Shown here piece after piece: positions 12,876 through 24,271 of a DNA stretch of 64,000 bases (position 1 is its first letter; every line of letters starts with the position of its first letter). The DNA comes from Clavaria fumosa. Taxonomy: Eukaryota; Basidiomycota; Agaricomycetes; Agaricales; Clavariaceae. The translations under genes and the position numbers were made by a program. The notes under the pieces are model-generated. The model did not search any database. It was given only the letters and a program-made list of their open reading frames with translations, and had not been told where the DNA came from. The stretch is taken from positions 3,844,001 through 3,908,000 of the forward strand of contig OX637796.1 in the NCBI GenBank assembly GCA_951802425.1, in the 5' to 3' direction.

Positions 12876-15800
12876 TCAAGTTGCTAGGGCTAGCTGTTCC
12901 AAAACGACCGTTACATTTTGTTTAATGTTCCATTGCGGTTGGGCCAAAAACATCACCGCCGGATCGACAGGTTGGATCGTGGAAGTCAAGGCCAACCAGA
13001 CGGCATCCTCATTGTTCTTTCCAATTGCAACGTAGAGATCCCTTGCACATGCTTGCAGCTCTTCGTGGGCTTCCGCGTGCAAGAAACGACGGAAGGCTGT
13101 GATAACTTGCCAGATAGCCGAGTCCTGTGGTTGGACGGCCTTCACAGCAGCAAGCATAGTCCTAGTCAAGGCTCGGTACAGCCTGTGTGAGTGCGTGTAA
13201 GCAGATTCTGTGCTCACACCGCCCACGCCGCGCCTTTTAAGAGCGCTCACGGAATCTGCGGCATCAAGCTTGTCCAACATCGCGCGAAACATGGGCCACA
13301 CGTCGTCCCATATCCTGCGTGTCATGAACGAGCCGAATCGAGAGGCTAATGCCTCAATCAGCGTCGCCGCTGCCCCAACCACGAAAGACTCTCTATCTCT
13401 CAGCCGATTAAGAATGAGGGGCCAAGCTTTGTGAATCTGTGGCAGGAGGGCAGAATCCGGGAGCACAGGAACAGAAGCACTTAACAGCTTCAGAATGCGC
13501 GCTCGGATCATGGGTGAGCCATGCGTTAGGAAGAATACAGAACGGGTGACGATCTGCTTTGTGAGCGCTTGCGTGGCTGTGGCGGGCGGCTCGGCAGGCG
13601 CCCGTTCCTCATCAGGCGCCCGTTCCTCATCAGGCGCCCGTTCCTCATCAGGACGTTCGTTTTCCATTGCAGTTTCGTTCCCACCCCAGGCTTTCCGGGG
13701 CGTTGCGCCGTACTCGGTGTTATCAATCTTCTCGCTTGGGGGGTCGTTTGGGGGGTCGTTTGGGGGGTTGTTTTTCTGATGGATCCATTCGAGGAGCGCG
13801 TCTACTCCTGCAGCATCAATCGGCGCAGGTTGAGTTGCGGGAGTGTCTTCGCACGGTAGAATTGCATCTCCGTCTAACTCGATTACTTTGACGACTTCCC
13901 AAAGCACCTCCACTAGCCCTTCCACGAGGATGTCGTAACCGTGGAACTCGTCGAGTCGGTCGAAACATTCTTCCACAACGTCTCCTGCCCGTTGGACAAC
14001 ATCGCTGCCTACAAGTCGCACCAACACTGCAAGCACCTTGGTCGCATCAACGTCCAGCCATCGCCGAGTAAGGTTGCGTGAGACAGCGTCAAGCGCATAA
14101 TCAAAGTTGGCAAGAAGGAGATGTGCAGGGGACGTATACCGTGTCCTATCGGCAATGAATTGGATGGACGCCAGCGCAGTGGAGGACACATGAGAGTATG
14201 GGGAGACTATGGAATGAAGCACTGGGTAAAGCGCATGCAGAAATAACGGCCTGAACCGCTGCTGAAGAATACCAGCCGTGACAGAGAGCAGCTGAAGGCA
14301 AAGGGTCTTGTGCAGCAAAGCCTGCGAAGCTGGTTCGTCGCGGCGCGACTGAGTAGGGTGAAAATTAGGCGTAGCTTTGATAGAGACAGTGCCTTTCAGG
14401 TGCTCAACCGGTAATATGCTATCCTCTTCCTTGCTCGACAGAGATGGATCTGCCTGCGTGGGTGGGTCTTCCACAATCTCAGGCCCACTCCACAATTCTG
14501 CCAGACTCTGTGTGATTCCTCGCGCCGACCGCTCGAGTCGCTTCGAGTTCATCGCGTAACTGCGGCTGGATGACTCGCCTTCGTCAAGATACACTTCTCC
14601 TACCCCTTCCAGCAACCGACAAGCGCACCAGAGAGCAGCGACGGATGCAGCATTGTTACCGCGCGTGCCGATGTTCACAAACCATTCCACCGCAAATAAG
14701 CATGCATCACCGCCTGCGCGTCCCAAAGCACGAAACATGCGTTCCACGGCGGCGTAAGTCGTCCGCGATGACACGTTCTTGAGCTTCAATTCGGGAAATG
14801 GGATTACATCTGCAGCGTCTGGGTTGGTCTGGAGCATCAACTGCGCGAGGCTTTTCTCGGCGATGACGCCAGAAGGATAGGCGACATGTAGGACAGAAAG
14901 CAGGCTCCAGCCCCACTTCTCGATACCTCCTGTAGGACCCAATAGTTTGCCTACTCCGGCTGTGACTGCTCCGATGCTGGTAGTGCTAGACCCTCGCGGA
15001 ATTGCGAGTTTGCACACCGCCTCGATTAAACCTGCCACATGCTCAACTTTAGCATCTGCCAAGGATGGAATAATACGAGGCAAGGTTGCCAAGTTATCCC
15101 TCGTGCTTTGCAGCAGCGTTTGCATCAGGGAATGTCTTGCATTGGAAGAGACAAGTAGCTGAACGAGTGCGTCACGGGAGCTGGTCGAGACGGTCGGAAG
15201 AGGCGATTTGGACAGCGATAAAAGGAAAGAAAGCAGCAGCGATTGACTTTGTGGCAAGGTCAGTGAGGTTCCCTCGAGCACCGCAAAGGAGAACTTGGAC
15301 AAGGCTTTGAGAGCAGACGGTGTTGGGTGCGTAACCAGGGGCGTCAGCGCATTGATGGCGATATGCAACTGGGAAGATGTCGCTCTGAGCCACACAGGCG
15401 TTCGGGGAGTGGCGAAGGGCGGCGGATCGGGTTGACGGGGGAGTTCCTCAAAGGTTGTGAAATCCTCCAAATCTTGAACTTGCCGTACGGCACCCTCCTT
15501 GACACAGACGTCATCGCCGATCGCCCTAAGGATGGTGGACTGCATGACATGCAAAGCCTGTGCAACGATGTCACCTTTCGCCCAACCTTGACGGCCCTGA
15601 AGACCTAAGGCGACCTTAGTCATGGAACTGATGACTCCGGGCAAAACAGAGGGCAAAAAAAAAATTGGGGCATAATAAGTAATTAGGACGTCGAGGACCT
15701 CTAAGGAAAGTTGTTGCAAAGGGAGATGCTGAGACCCGGAGGTCATGATAAGCGAATCTATTGTTCGGCCTAGCACAGGGATGAACTTGGGGCTGGCAGC

Positions 15801-16384
15801 ATGATTCTGCAAGTCGGCAAGATGGCGAGGTTCTATTGGAGGAGCCTGCGGGTGGCGTTCTTGCTCAGCCTTATCGTCCTCCAGGAGCTGGCGAAGACAT
15901 TGAGCTGCCGCTGTCCTTGTTTCATCGTCTCGAACCTTCCCGCTGTGTTTCCCATCGATACCACCGAGTATTGCACTGGAGAGCATGAATAATTGTTCCC
16001 AGACGTCAACCGGACAGTCCCGCCACCAGTGCTTCAGAAGAATACCCAGAGCGGTCAGGACTTTCTCCATGATCTGGTCAGGGATTTCGGAAATGTTGTT
16101 CCGCCGTAGGATCATTGATAGCGGAAAGAAGGTGTAGGAGATTAGCGAGGCTGTCAAGACGAATCCAGATGAATCGATTTCCTGCAATGCAGAGATGAGA
16201 TTTGAGAGTAGAACGGAAACATTTTGGACGATGGATGGTTTCAAATGGGAGTTCGCGAGCAGCGGGACACAGTGTGACTTCAACTAGAGGCCTGGAGATC
16301 ATTAAATGCTTGACAACGCCGCTAGGGAACAGTTCTCGCCTTTGTGAACACTTCTTGATGAGATGTCTCCTCAGCCAGGGGCAT
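12876..16384 (-). CDS. TTI1: TELO2-interacting protein 1 (Tti1), HEAT-repeat scaffold
   Basis: Tti1 works with Tel2 and Tti2 (TTT complex) as a co-chaperone that matures PIKK kinases such as TOR, ATM and ATR. One long exon encodes about 1,135 residues of helical HEAT-like repeats, including the Tti1-typical block around FRPLFLHALYPVLHSIVSPY, ASIQFIADRT and LVRLVGSDVVQRAGDVVEEC. The C-terminus reads QPQWNIKQNVTVVLEQLALA. The long exon opens without an ATG, directly after an in-frame stop and an acceptor (TCTAG) at about 16284. A first exon starting at the ATG at 16384 (MPLAEETSHQE) with a ~68-nt intron fits, but this is inferred. The linker at about 13570-13780 contains two small coding minisatellites. 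The gene is divergent from ADC synthase. Confidence 0.82.
13595..13775 (-). repeat. Two in-frame coding minisatellites in Tti1
   Basis: About three 18-bp units near 13600-13652 encode DEERAP repeats. About three 12-bp units near 13733-13772 encode NDPP repeats. Both unit lengths are multiples of three, so copy number can change without breaking the frame. They lie in a region predicted to be an unstructured linker between HEAT-repeat blocks. Confidence 0.8.
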
Positions 16385-16558
16385 CACTGCTCTGGGCGGG
16401 TCGTTCAACGCTTAACCGTTACACTCTGTGCTCTGTGCTCACCAGCGGAAGTTTAACGGACAAAGCAGCCGCTGAGTCTAGGACGAAATGCGCGCAAAGT
16501 ATGCGAAGCCGACCATCGCCGACAAGCTACAAGTCGCAGTGAAAGTTGCGAGCAGCGA
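16385..16558. promoter_or_regulatory. Shared divergent promoter, Tti1 / ADC synthase
   Basis: The inferred Tti1 start (16384, minus) and the ADC synthase start (16559, plus) are 174 bp apart, so both promoters must lie in or overlap this segment. No clear TATA box or named operator is visible. Confidence 0.5.
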
Positions 16559-19039
16559 ATGTCTTACCGCGACAACCACGTCTTGTTGGTCGATTCCTAC
16601 GACTCGTTCACTTTCAAGTTAGTTCCTCGTTACTTTATTCTAGCCGCAGCCGCAGAATAGTCCGCTCAATTTGCTCGTCCAACTACTATAGTCTAGCCGC
16701 ACTTTGCCATCGGACCATACCCCGCTGTTGTATCCACATCATCAAGAACGATCGTTTAAGTCTTGATGCACTGGTACCCTATCTAAAATTCTTCTCCGCC
16801 ATCGTAATCGGCGCAGGGCCTGGCTCTCCAGACATCGAGGAAGACATCGGTGTTATTAAATACCTATGGAAACTCCCGGACAAAGACTTATTACCCATCT
16901 TTGGCGTCTGTCTCGGACTTCAAAGCCTTGGAATTGAATTCGGGGCGCGGTTGAAGAGGCTGAACGTCGTTAAACACGGTCAGATCTCACGCATCCACCA
17001 TCGAGCCGTGGACATCTTTGATGGAGTGGGTAACGTGCACGCCGTCCGATATCATTCGTTGCATGTGGACCTCCTGGAGCACGGTGAAATTGAGGAATTA
17101 GCATGGGCGGACGATGGGCTCGAAAATGGGAGGGTCGTCATGGCTGCAAAGCATCGAACTAGACCCTTCTGGGCTGTCCAATATCATCCTGAGTCGGCCT
17201 GCACCAAGGGAGGAGGCTCAGAGGTGGTACACAACTTTTGGAGCTTGGCCCAGATATGGACAAGTAAAGCCAGAAGGGAGGTACTTCCTTGGAGCGGTAT
17301 ATCCGACGATATCTTCGGTCCTTCCTGGCCACCCAGCTGCGAGAGAATACCACCAGTTCTTCCCGATGTCCTGCAAGCTGGGTCAGTCATGACTTCGACT
17401 CTCAGCCTACCAGGTCTCAACTTGCTGACGATCTGCGAGCTTTTCGGGGTTAACAAAGAATCAGCGCCTTTCGCCGTCCTCGAATCAGCCGCTCAGCCCG
17501 GCCGGTTCTCGATTATTGCCTCGCTCATTCCCACATCGCTCCGTATAACCTATTTTATAGGTCAATCTTCTGTTATCCTATCGCAGGGGAGCTGCTCGCG
17601 CAGGGAGAATCTAGGGTCTCAGGACATCTGGGCATGGCTGGATTCATTTGTGCTCTCCAAGAAATGTCAAGGTGGATCTCCGGAGATACCGTTCTGGGGA
17701 GGCCTGATTGGCTACCTTAGCTATGAACTAGGTGTCCACGCTCTTCCCGTTCAACTCGGAGAGAGCTCTCATCATTCATTAAGCCACGCCGATGTTAATC
17801 TTGTCTTCGTGGAAAGGAGTGTCGTGCTGGACTCTGTTACGGGAAAGATCTTTGTGCAATCAATCCTTCCAAACGATGGAGCCTGGGTTGCAGAAACCCG
17901 TTTAAGGCTCAAACGAGCCTCCCTTCCTCAACGTGGTTCCGTCAACGGCGGTGTCACCAATGGCGATGCAACGGCGCGTAATCGATATTCACCGTATGCT
18001 ACGCCTATCATCAAGATTCCCGACAAAACTCGCTACATATCCCGCATCAATCTCGCGAAGGAACGACTGTTCGCGGGCGACTCGTACGAATTATGCTTGA
18101 CGGCACATACATACATCACCGTTCCAGAGGCGCGTTCGTCTAGCGATCCAGGTAGACCACCCTCCTCATGGGAGCTCTACAAGAGTCTTCGCGTCAACAA
18201 CCCTGCCCCCCATTCTGCGTACTTGCGGCTCGGACCCACCACGCTGCTCTCGTCCTCTCCGGAACGCTTTCTTTCGTTCTCTCGACCGCCTGGCACGACG
18301 TGCCAGCTACGGCCCATCAAGGGCACTGTCCGGAAGAGTCCGTCAGTCACACGAGCGGCGGCCGAGCGTGCGCTCGTAGGGAGCACGAAGGAGGTCGCAG
18401 AAAACCTAATGATCGTGGACCTCATTCGCCACGACCTGCACGGCGTAGTCGGCGAGGATGTGCAGGTCCGCCAGTTCTGCGCTGTCGAAGAGTACGAGAC
18501 GGTCTGGCAGCTTGTGAGTGTCATTGAGGGGAAATTTGCCCCAGACACGGATGTAGATGCAGATGGGGGCGCTGCGCCTGGCCAGGCCGGCTGGGAGGTA
18601 CTGAAGAGGAGTCTTCCTCCAGGTGTGTCATGTCGCTGCGCTCATTTAACCGTTGGAACCACGTCTGTCACCGCCATCAGGCAGCATGACAGGCGCGCCC
18701 AAGAAGCGCAGCGTAGAGATTCTCCAGACGCTCGAGGACAACGAGCGCAGCGTTTACTCGGGCGTTTTTGGGTACCGATGCGTCGGTGGCGGGGGTGACT
18801 GGTCTGTCGCGATCCGTAGCTGCTTCAAATACGACAGACGTTTCGAAACCGCGATGGAAGCCGAGCCAGGCGGCGTCCGCAGCAACGGCATCTGTGATGC
18901 AGACGCAGACGAATGGGTGATTGGCGCGGGGGGAGCGATCACGGCCCTCTCTGATCCCCAGGCTGAGTGGGAAGAAATGCTCGTGAAATTGCAGAGCGTG
19001 TTGAGGTCGTTCGATGTGGTGCTCCCTTCACAGATCTGA
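16559..19039 (+). CDS. ABZ1: Fused aminodeoxychorismate synthase (PabA-PabB), p-aminobenzoate/folate pathway
   Basis: Makes 4-amino-4-deoxychorismate from chorismate and glutamine for folate synthesis. The N-terminal part is a class I glutamine amidotransferase: it starts MSYRDNHVLLVDSYDSFTF, with FGVCLGLQSLGIEFGA containing the nucleophile Cys and a downstream PFWAVQYHPES containing the His. The C-terminal part is the chorismate-binding component I domain: SYELCLTAHTYI, SSSPERFLSF, LRPIKGTVRK, AENLMIVDLIRHDL, LPPGSMTGAPKKRSVEILQ and DWSVAIRSCF. Two introns (16618-16691 and 18623-18680) give about 782 residues, normal for fungal ADC synthases. LRPIKGT is the motif typical of PabB and TrpE chorismate enzymes. 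Confidence 0.95.
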
Positions 19040-19261
19040 GGTCTTTGCATACATCTGATACATTATTTCAACCTATTTATCAAATGTGTAGAAAGCAACG
19101 TGTTTGTAGCAGCGCTGGATTCAACTCCACCGGTTCGTCGACTAGTTACAGTAATTAGAACTTCAACACACCATCCATGAAATAGAAATGCGCATCGATC
19201 TAACAGGTCGGAACGAAAGTATGGTTTACAGCCTGAAATGTCTGGGTCGTAAATTGTTACC

Positions 19262-20623
19262 TCAAGCCATCAGCGCGATGTGCTTGAGCTCACTGATACG
19301 ATATGCAAGTCAGAATGATACGAAAGCAAAGCTGAGAATGCGTACTTCTGCACTTGCGCTCCAACCTTTATTGGTTCATACGTAGCGTCGTCTCCATCAC
19401 CACGAAGAGCATGCGCGCGGACAGCCAAGGATGGGATTGGGGCGAGATCATAGTCCGAAGAGAGATGCCAGAAAAAGGTGGAAGATATGCGGATAAGAGG
19501 TCGCTCAGGGTACGCGGATTTCCTTCGCTCGATGGTCTGTAAGATGAGCGTTCAGCATCGCGACAGCGCGAGGCGATGAAACTGGTCAAACCTTGACGGT
19601 ATCCTCGTTCACGACGACCTCATGATAGCCAGCCTTGACCAACCCGCCAGTCAGATGCTCGAGCTGCTTTCCGGCTTGGACGAGGAGATATCGACCAGTT
19701 GGGGGAAACTTGACAGGGATGCGTTTACCCGTGTTCCGCGCCCAGATATGCAGACCGGGATAGCGAGATCGACCATGTATAGTGAGAAAGTTGAGGTCTG
19801 TATGGAAACCCGCGAGAATCGTGGATGCTTTATTGTATTTGAGGAGGTCAGAGGCTGTAGGGGCGAGCAGGTGTGGTCTGGTCCAGATTTGAGTGACAAC
19901 AAAATGGGCACATATGAAAACATACCCGTATGTTCCGGCTTCTTTGAATGCCTCCTTTGGCAGCCCGAGACCAATGGCTGTCATTTCTGCAACGTTCTCT
20001 ACGCTATACACATTCAGATACGCAAAAAAAGGAGATCCGGATAACGACTCACGCATCTTTCATGGACGTGCCCCATTTCTCCATGATAACTGGCCACCTG
20101 CTCCGCAAGCCTTCTGCCTGCGGAACCACATTAGGGGCGTTCAACGCGGGAAATCGCGTTTGATACGGAGGGTTCTGCGACATCTGCCAGAAAAACCGAC
20201 ACTTCGGATCTGGTGCATGACCCGAAATATCCAATGGACGCTCCGCAGGGTCAAGCTTCGCGATAACCTTGAGACACGGTTCGTCGACGGCACATTTGGG
20301 CTTCTCTGTATTCTCGAGCGTAACGCCGACCTGGTAGCCTAGCTCCGGTCTCTCATCCTTCACTAGGTCGGACAGGGGCTGAGCAAAGTAGTCTTCAAGA
20401 AGATCAAGAAAGGTGTCATTGTCCTCCTCGGAGACTCTGGAATCGTGCAGAAGCAGGGCGCCATACGTGATGAGGGCATTCGCGGCCTTGAGCAAAATTC
20501 AGAATGAGCGTCTTGTGAGATAAATTGACGCGCCTTTTCGCACTCTTGAATAACGGCTAGATCAGAGGGGTTTTGCCCAACAAAAACGTCGAGGTCAATA
20601 ACTGGAAGTGTTTGTAAAGACAT
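19262..20623 (-). CDS. 2-oxoglutarate/Fe(II) dioxygenase-like (isopenicillin N synthase-like) protein
   Basis: The start is at 20623 (MSLQTLPVIDLDVFVG). A middle exon holds ANALITYGALLLHDSRV and LLEDYFAQPL, typical of the N-terminal half of this superfamily. The core carries STILAGFHTDLNFLTIHGRS, whose H-x-D supplies two iron ligands, and LVKAGYHEVVVNEDTV, whose His is the probable third. The next exon reads RPLIRISSTFFWHLSSDYDL, and a last mini-exon encodes ELKHIALMA before the stop at 19262. At least four introns are present. The substrate is unknown. Fungal members are often annotated clavaminate synthase-like, which should not be read as a pathway assignment. Confidence 0.83.
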
Positions 20624-21320
20624 TCAAAGACTCCCCGCGGCTAGGCTGTCGTTGTTTTAGCCAGAACGAGAAGCAGCACGTGGTCAGATTGGGCCGATCA
20701 GGCTGGCCATCTGTGCATGTTGTTCCCAGTCAAATGACCACAAAATCTTGTCTGACACATACTTGTCAATGCAGCACCTGGAATGGAGATGGGATCTCAA
20801 TAGAATTCTTATGTGTTGTTGTCCAACAGTCTAGGAATTTCCTTTGCCAATGTATGATTGATTTTATAGCTACACAACACTGTCTGCGAACAGTGTGCCT
20901 GCTGAAAGAAACATAACAAGCAAACGTTTACAACTTCCCACCCCATGCACAATGCGATCACCAATTGCGAGAGCAGGCAGCTACGGTCGTATGGCCATGC
21001 CGCCTGCTGCGCGTGAGGGTGGTGATAAGGAGACTGGAACCCAGGCTGGTCACAATTCGACCCAGAAGGATCTCAACTTGTGTACGCAGCACAGGCCAAT
21101 CCTTTTTATCTAACGTTGTCTCGCACCTCGCCCAATAGCTGCATGGAGAGATGCGAGTGACGAGGTGAAGAAGGCATGAGGGTGCCGGGCACGTGCCGGT
21201 ACAGGAGGTGATCGGTGTACCGTGACATGCGTGACACTGCAGATGGTATCCGCATCCTGACTCATTACCGCACGGTACACATCATACCTTCTACACCACT
21301 ACCGCCGCTGAAGCACAAAT
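20624..21320. other. Intergenic region, divergent dioxygenase / Ubc12
   Basis: This 697-bp gap separates divergent genes and must include both promoters. Short open stretches inside it have no family match and no exon-like continuation. A run of CA/GT-rich sequence lies near 21170-21260. No RNA gene was recognised. Confidence 0.5.
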
Positions 21321-22153
21321 ATGCTCAAGGTTTGTGGGCTCGAACGCCTGTCACATGTCCGACAATCTCAGCTTTGCATTATCAGATATGGAGCATGAAG
21401 AAAGACGGAGAGGCTGCTGCCAGGAAACGACCAAGGACGAGCGCCGCACAGATCCGCGTGCAGAAAGGTAATGTGTGCGGGGTCGTCCTTCTTCAGCTGT
21501 TTCCGTGGCAGCTCACGACGTTTTGTATCTAACGAGCAGATTTGACCGAGCTGGACTTGCCGGCGACGATGAGGACCAATTTCCCTGATCCTGCCGATCT
21601 GCTCAACTTCTACCTGACCATAACTCCCGACGATGGTATGTTCTATCGTCACATTCTTGACCCGTGATGCCTATGAACCATTGTATCATCAGGAATGTAC
21701 AAGGGGGGGTCCTTCACATTCTCCTTCGCCGTCAACTCCAACTACCCACACGAGCCTCCAAAAGTCAAATGCACTCAAACGGTGAATTTCGTTCTAATCA
21801 TTTCGGTCCCTTGAGTCATCCACTCACGGACCGGCCAGATATATCACCCAAACGTCGATAGGGAGGGCAACGTCTGTCTGAACATACTGCGAGAAGACTG
21901 GAACCCAGTCCTGAATCTCAACTCTATCATGGTTGGGCTGCAATATCTGTTCCTGGAGCCAAACGCAGACGATCCTCTGAACAAAGGCACGTCTTTTTCG
22001 TCTCTGTTACCTCTCTCCCGCCCCTCTGATCCCATTACAGAGGCTGCGGAAGATCTACGAAGGAACAGGGACCTCTTCATACAAAACGTGCGACTGTCAA
22101 TGCAAGGGAAAGTCATCAAAGGCGTCGCCTATGACAGAGTAGCGCGTTCTTGA
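21321..22153 (+). CDS. UBC12: NEDD8-conjugating E2 enzyme Ubc12
   Basis: Transfers NEDD8/Rub1 to cullins, activating cullin-RING ubiquitin ligases. The first exon is only nine coding bases (ATGCTCAAG, 21321-21329). Spliced to the exon starting ATATGGAGC it gives [20 protein letters not shown], the Ubc12-specific N-terminal extension that docks on the NEDD8 E1 and on Dcn1. The UBC fold follows: [35 protein letters not shown], and [20 protein letters not shown], where the Cys is the catalytic residue. The C-terminus is [20 protein letters not shown] and ends VARS. Five or more short introns interrupt it. Length is about 185 residues, normal for the family. Confidence 0.95.
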
Positions 22154-22376
22154 TGCTCCGCCTGCTGCCGTTAACTCATTTGGTCGTTGTCTGTATCCCA
22201 TCTCTCCCTCCATCCTATCGAGATACACGGGCATTCGTGATAGAACAGGAAACGCTGGAGAATTACACTCAGCCATCGGGACTTTCCTTCCTCATCTCGG
22301 ACTGCGCATGCATCCCAATCTTAATGCACATTCATCGTACCACCGGCGTCACAGTCACTGGCCACTTTCTAAATGT

Positions 22377-22911
22377 TCAACTTCCTCTGTACGTAGTGAA
22401 TCCAAAGGGGCTGATGAGCAACGGAATGTGGTAATGCTCATGAGGATTCTGGATCTGGAAAGTGATCTACAAGCCAAGTTTGATGCAGGATGCAGCGATC
22501 GAGGGAGGAGTTGGAAGGAGGTACATACATCGACCCAAGGATAGAAGCATTCCCTCCCGCTGTTCGTAAAATGTTCCTTTGGGTAAAATATGAGTTTGTA
22601 GATGTCACCCTCCTGAATGTCTCTTGTATGCGGGGGCCAAAGGTCGTTGCACCGGCCATCGCCATTTGTTTCTCTGCAGATGTACATTAGAAAGAGATGG
22701 CCACGGATAGAGAGCCAGAGGGATGTACCCCTTGGCGATGGCGTAACGCCCGCCTTCGTTCGGCGCGGTAGGGAAACGCTGTAGTACAACGTGGACCCCT
22801 ACCGCAGGCTTGCCTGTCGAGGAGTCAAGTACTGGTCATCGCCATCGGAGGTTTATCTCTGAGTAATCTGCTACATGGTTACTCCATACCATGGCAGGTT
22901 ATTGGAGACAT
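22377..22911 (-). CDS. 5-hydroxyisourate hydrolase (transthyretin-like)
   Basis: Second step of urate breakdown: hydrolyses 5-hydroxyisourate to OHCU after urate oxidase. Assembled from four exons. Exon 1 starts at the ATG at 22911 (MSPITCH) and splices inside a Val codon to LDSSTGKPAVGVHVVLQRF. An intron after AIAKG leads to ETNGDGRCNDLWPP. Then come GDIYKLIFYPKEHF, GRECFYPWVDV and, after another intron, ITFQIQNPHEHYHIPLLI. The C-terminus is the diagnostic SPFGFTTYRGS. The catalytic-site residues of the family are present: His in CHVLD, Arg in DGR, His in HYH and the C-terminal YRGS. Length is about 120 residues. The start is 99 bp from the divergent Rrp1 start. Confidence 0.94.
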
Positions 22912-23010
22912 CCTGAGACCAAATTGGATGGGTCGTTGAATGAGGACAAGCCAGTAAATAATATTGTGCATCGCGGCACACGACGACGCGTGACCAAGTA
23001 GGCAAATCTC
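22912..23010. promoter_or_regulatory. Very short divergent promoter, HIU hydrolase / Rrp1
   Basis: Only 99 bp separate the two divergent start codons, so this segment plus the 5' ends of both genes must hold both promoters and 5' UTRs. No TATA box is evident. Confidence 0.5.
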
Positions 23011-24179
23011 ATGGTGGTCTCCTCCACGTCAAAATCTGCGCCTCCGTTGGCCAAGTCCCTTGCCTCAAATGGCGCGTTGAATATTTACTTATCTTTTGCG
23101 AGGCTATCTAATCGCTAAGAACCCGTAGACAAAAGCACCCGAGACCTCGCCGTGAAACACTTGACCGCGTTTCTCTCAGACGACTCGGGAGATGTCCTCG
23201 ACGAGCGCGACATGGCCAAGCTCTGGAAGGGGATTTGGTACTGTGCGTCGGATACTTTGTTGGTCACAATTGCCGCCATTATGACTCTTCTCTGGTGAAG
23301 GTTTCTGGATGTCAGACAAGCCACTCGTGCAGCAAGCCCTCGCACAAGAACTCACAGACCTGGTGCTGAAAATCCCACGCCCAGCAGCTGCGATGGCGTT
23401 TCTGCGAGGATTCTGGGCGGCAGCGGTAAGGGAATGGGGAGGGCTGGACCGTTTTCGGTAAGTTTTCAACTCTCGGTTTTGATACCAGACCCATTCAAGA
23501 CCACACGCGTATAGGCTGGATAAATTTTACATGCTCGTCAGACGATACATCAATGCAGCCTTCAGGCTTCTGCTCAAGGCCGGCTGGTCCGCTGAGCTGT
23601 GCCGCGAATGGAATGATATGCTGACTTGCCCTGGTGGGCCTCTCTGGTGAGCAAGTCGCCGCAAAATCTTCAGCTCACCCACCGCGTCTCCTGATCCACG
23701 GTGACAGTCCTGACGACTCGCGCGTTCCTGTGGGCCTAGCGTTTCACATCGCAGACGTCTATCTTGAGGAACTGGACAAGGTGCTGCAGCCCAGCCCCTC
23801 AACCCCTGCTTCGCCTGCTCCGCTGTCCATCATCCTCGCGCCGCTGTTCGCCGTCCTCGCCCAGACGCCGAGCAAGACCACCCGCGAGTACTTTTATTCC
23901 ACACTACTCGTGCCGCTCCTTGCCGCGCTCAAGCCTCCCGTGAGCGTTGATCGCCGAAAACGGCCCCGCGTTGATGCCTTCGACAACCTTCTCTCTAACG
24001 CTTGCCTGGACTGCCCAGGAAGCGAGAGTGCTTTGGACCGGGATCAGCTTCGGATAGGGTTGCTGAAGATGCTTTTTGAGATTGCTTCTCGGGAAGAGAC
24101 AAGGCCTCCGAATAGAAAACTCATGTTGAGTACATACGGAGAATACAAGGAGGACGGGACGAATTCGCCAGCCCCGTAG
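23011..24179 (+). CDS. RRP1: Ribosomal RNA-processing protein 1 (Rrp1/Nop52 family)
   Basis: A nucleolar protein needed for 27S to 25S/5.8S rRNA processing in 60S ribosome assembly. The start at 23011 gives MVVSSTSKSAPPLAKSLASN. After an intron it continues with STRDLAVKHLTAFLSDDSGD and AKLWKGIWYCFWMSDKPLVQ, the family hallmark. ALAQELTDLVLKI, LDKFYMLVRRYINAAFRLLL and AFHIADVYLEELDKVL follow. At least four short introns are present. The first appears to begin with GC rather than GT (after CTCAAATG). The protein is about 330 residues and stops at 24179, matching fungal Rrp1, which lacks the long tail of the animal protein. Confidence 0.88.
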
Positions 24180-24271
24180 CCGTCCCACTCCTCTGATATC
24201 TAAATGTGGGTCCGACCCTCCCATGATAGCCGCTCGACCGATTGCCCATAGAGAAGTATACACCCGGTGAT

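Noticed and set aside
16202..16302. ATG at 16302 as the start of Tti1
   Set aside because: It reads in a different frame from the long Tti1 exon; a short upstream exon spliced to the TCTAG acceptor fits the frame better.
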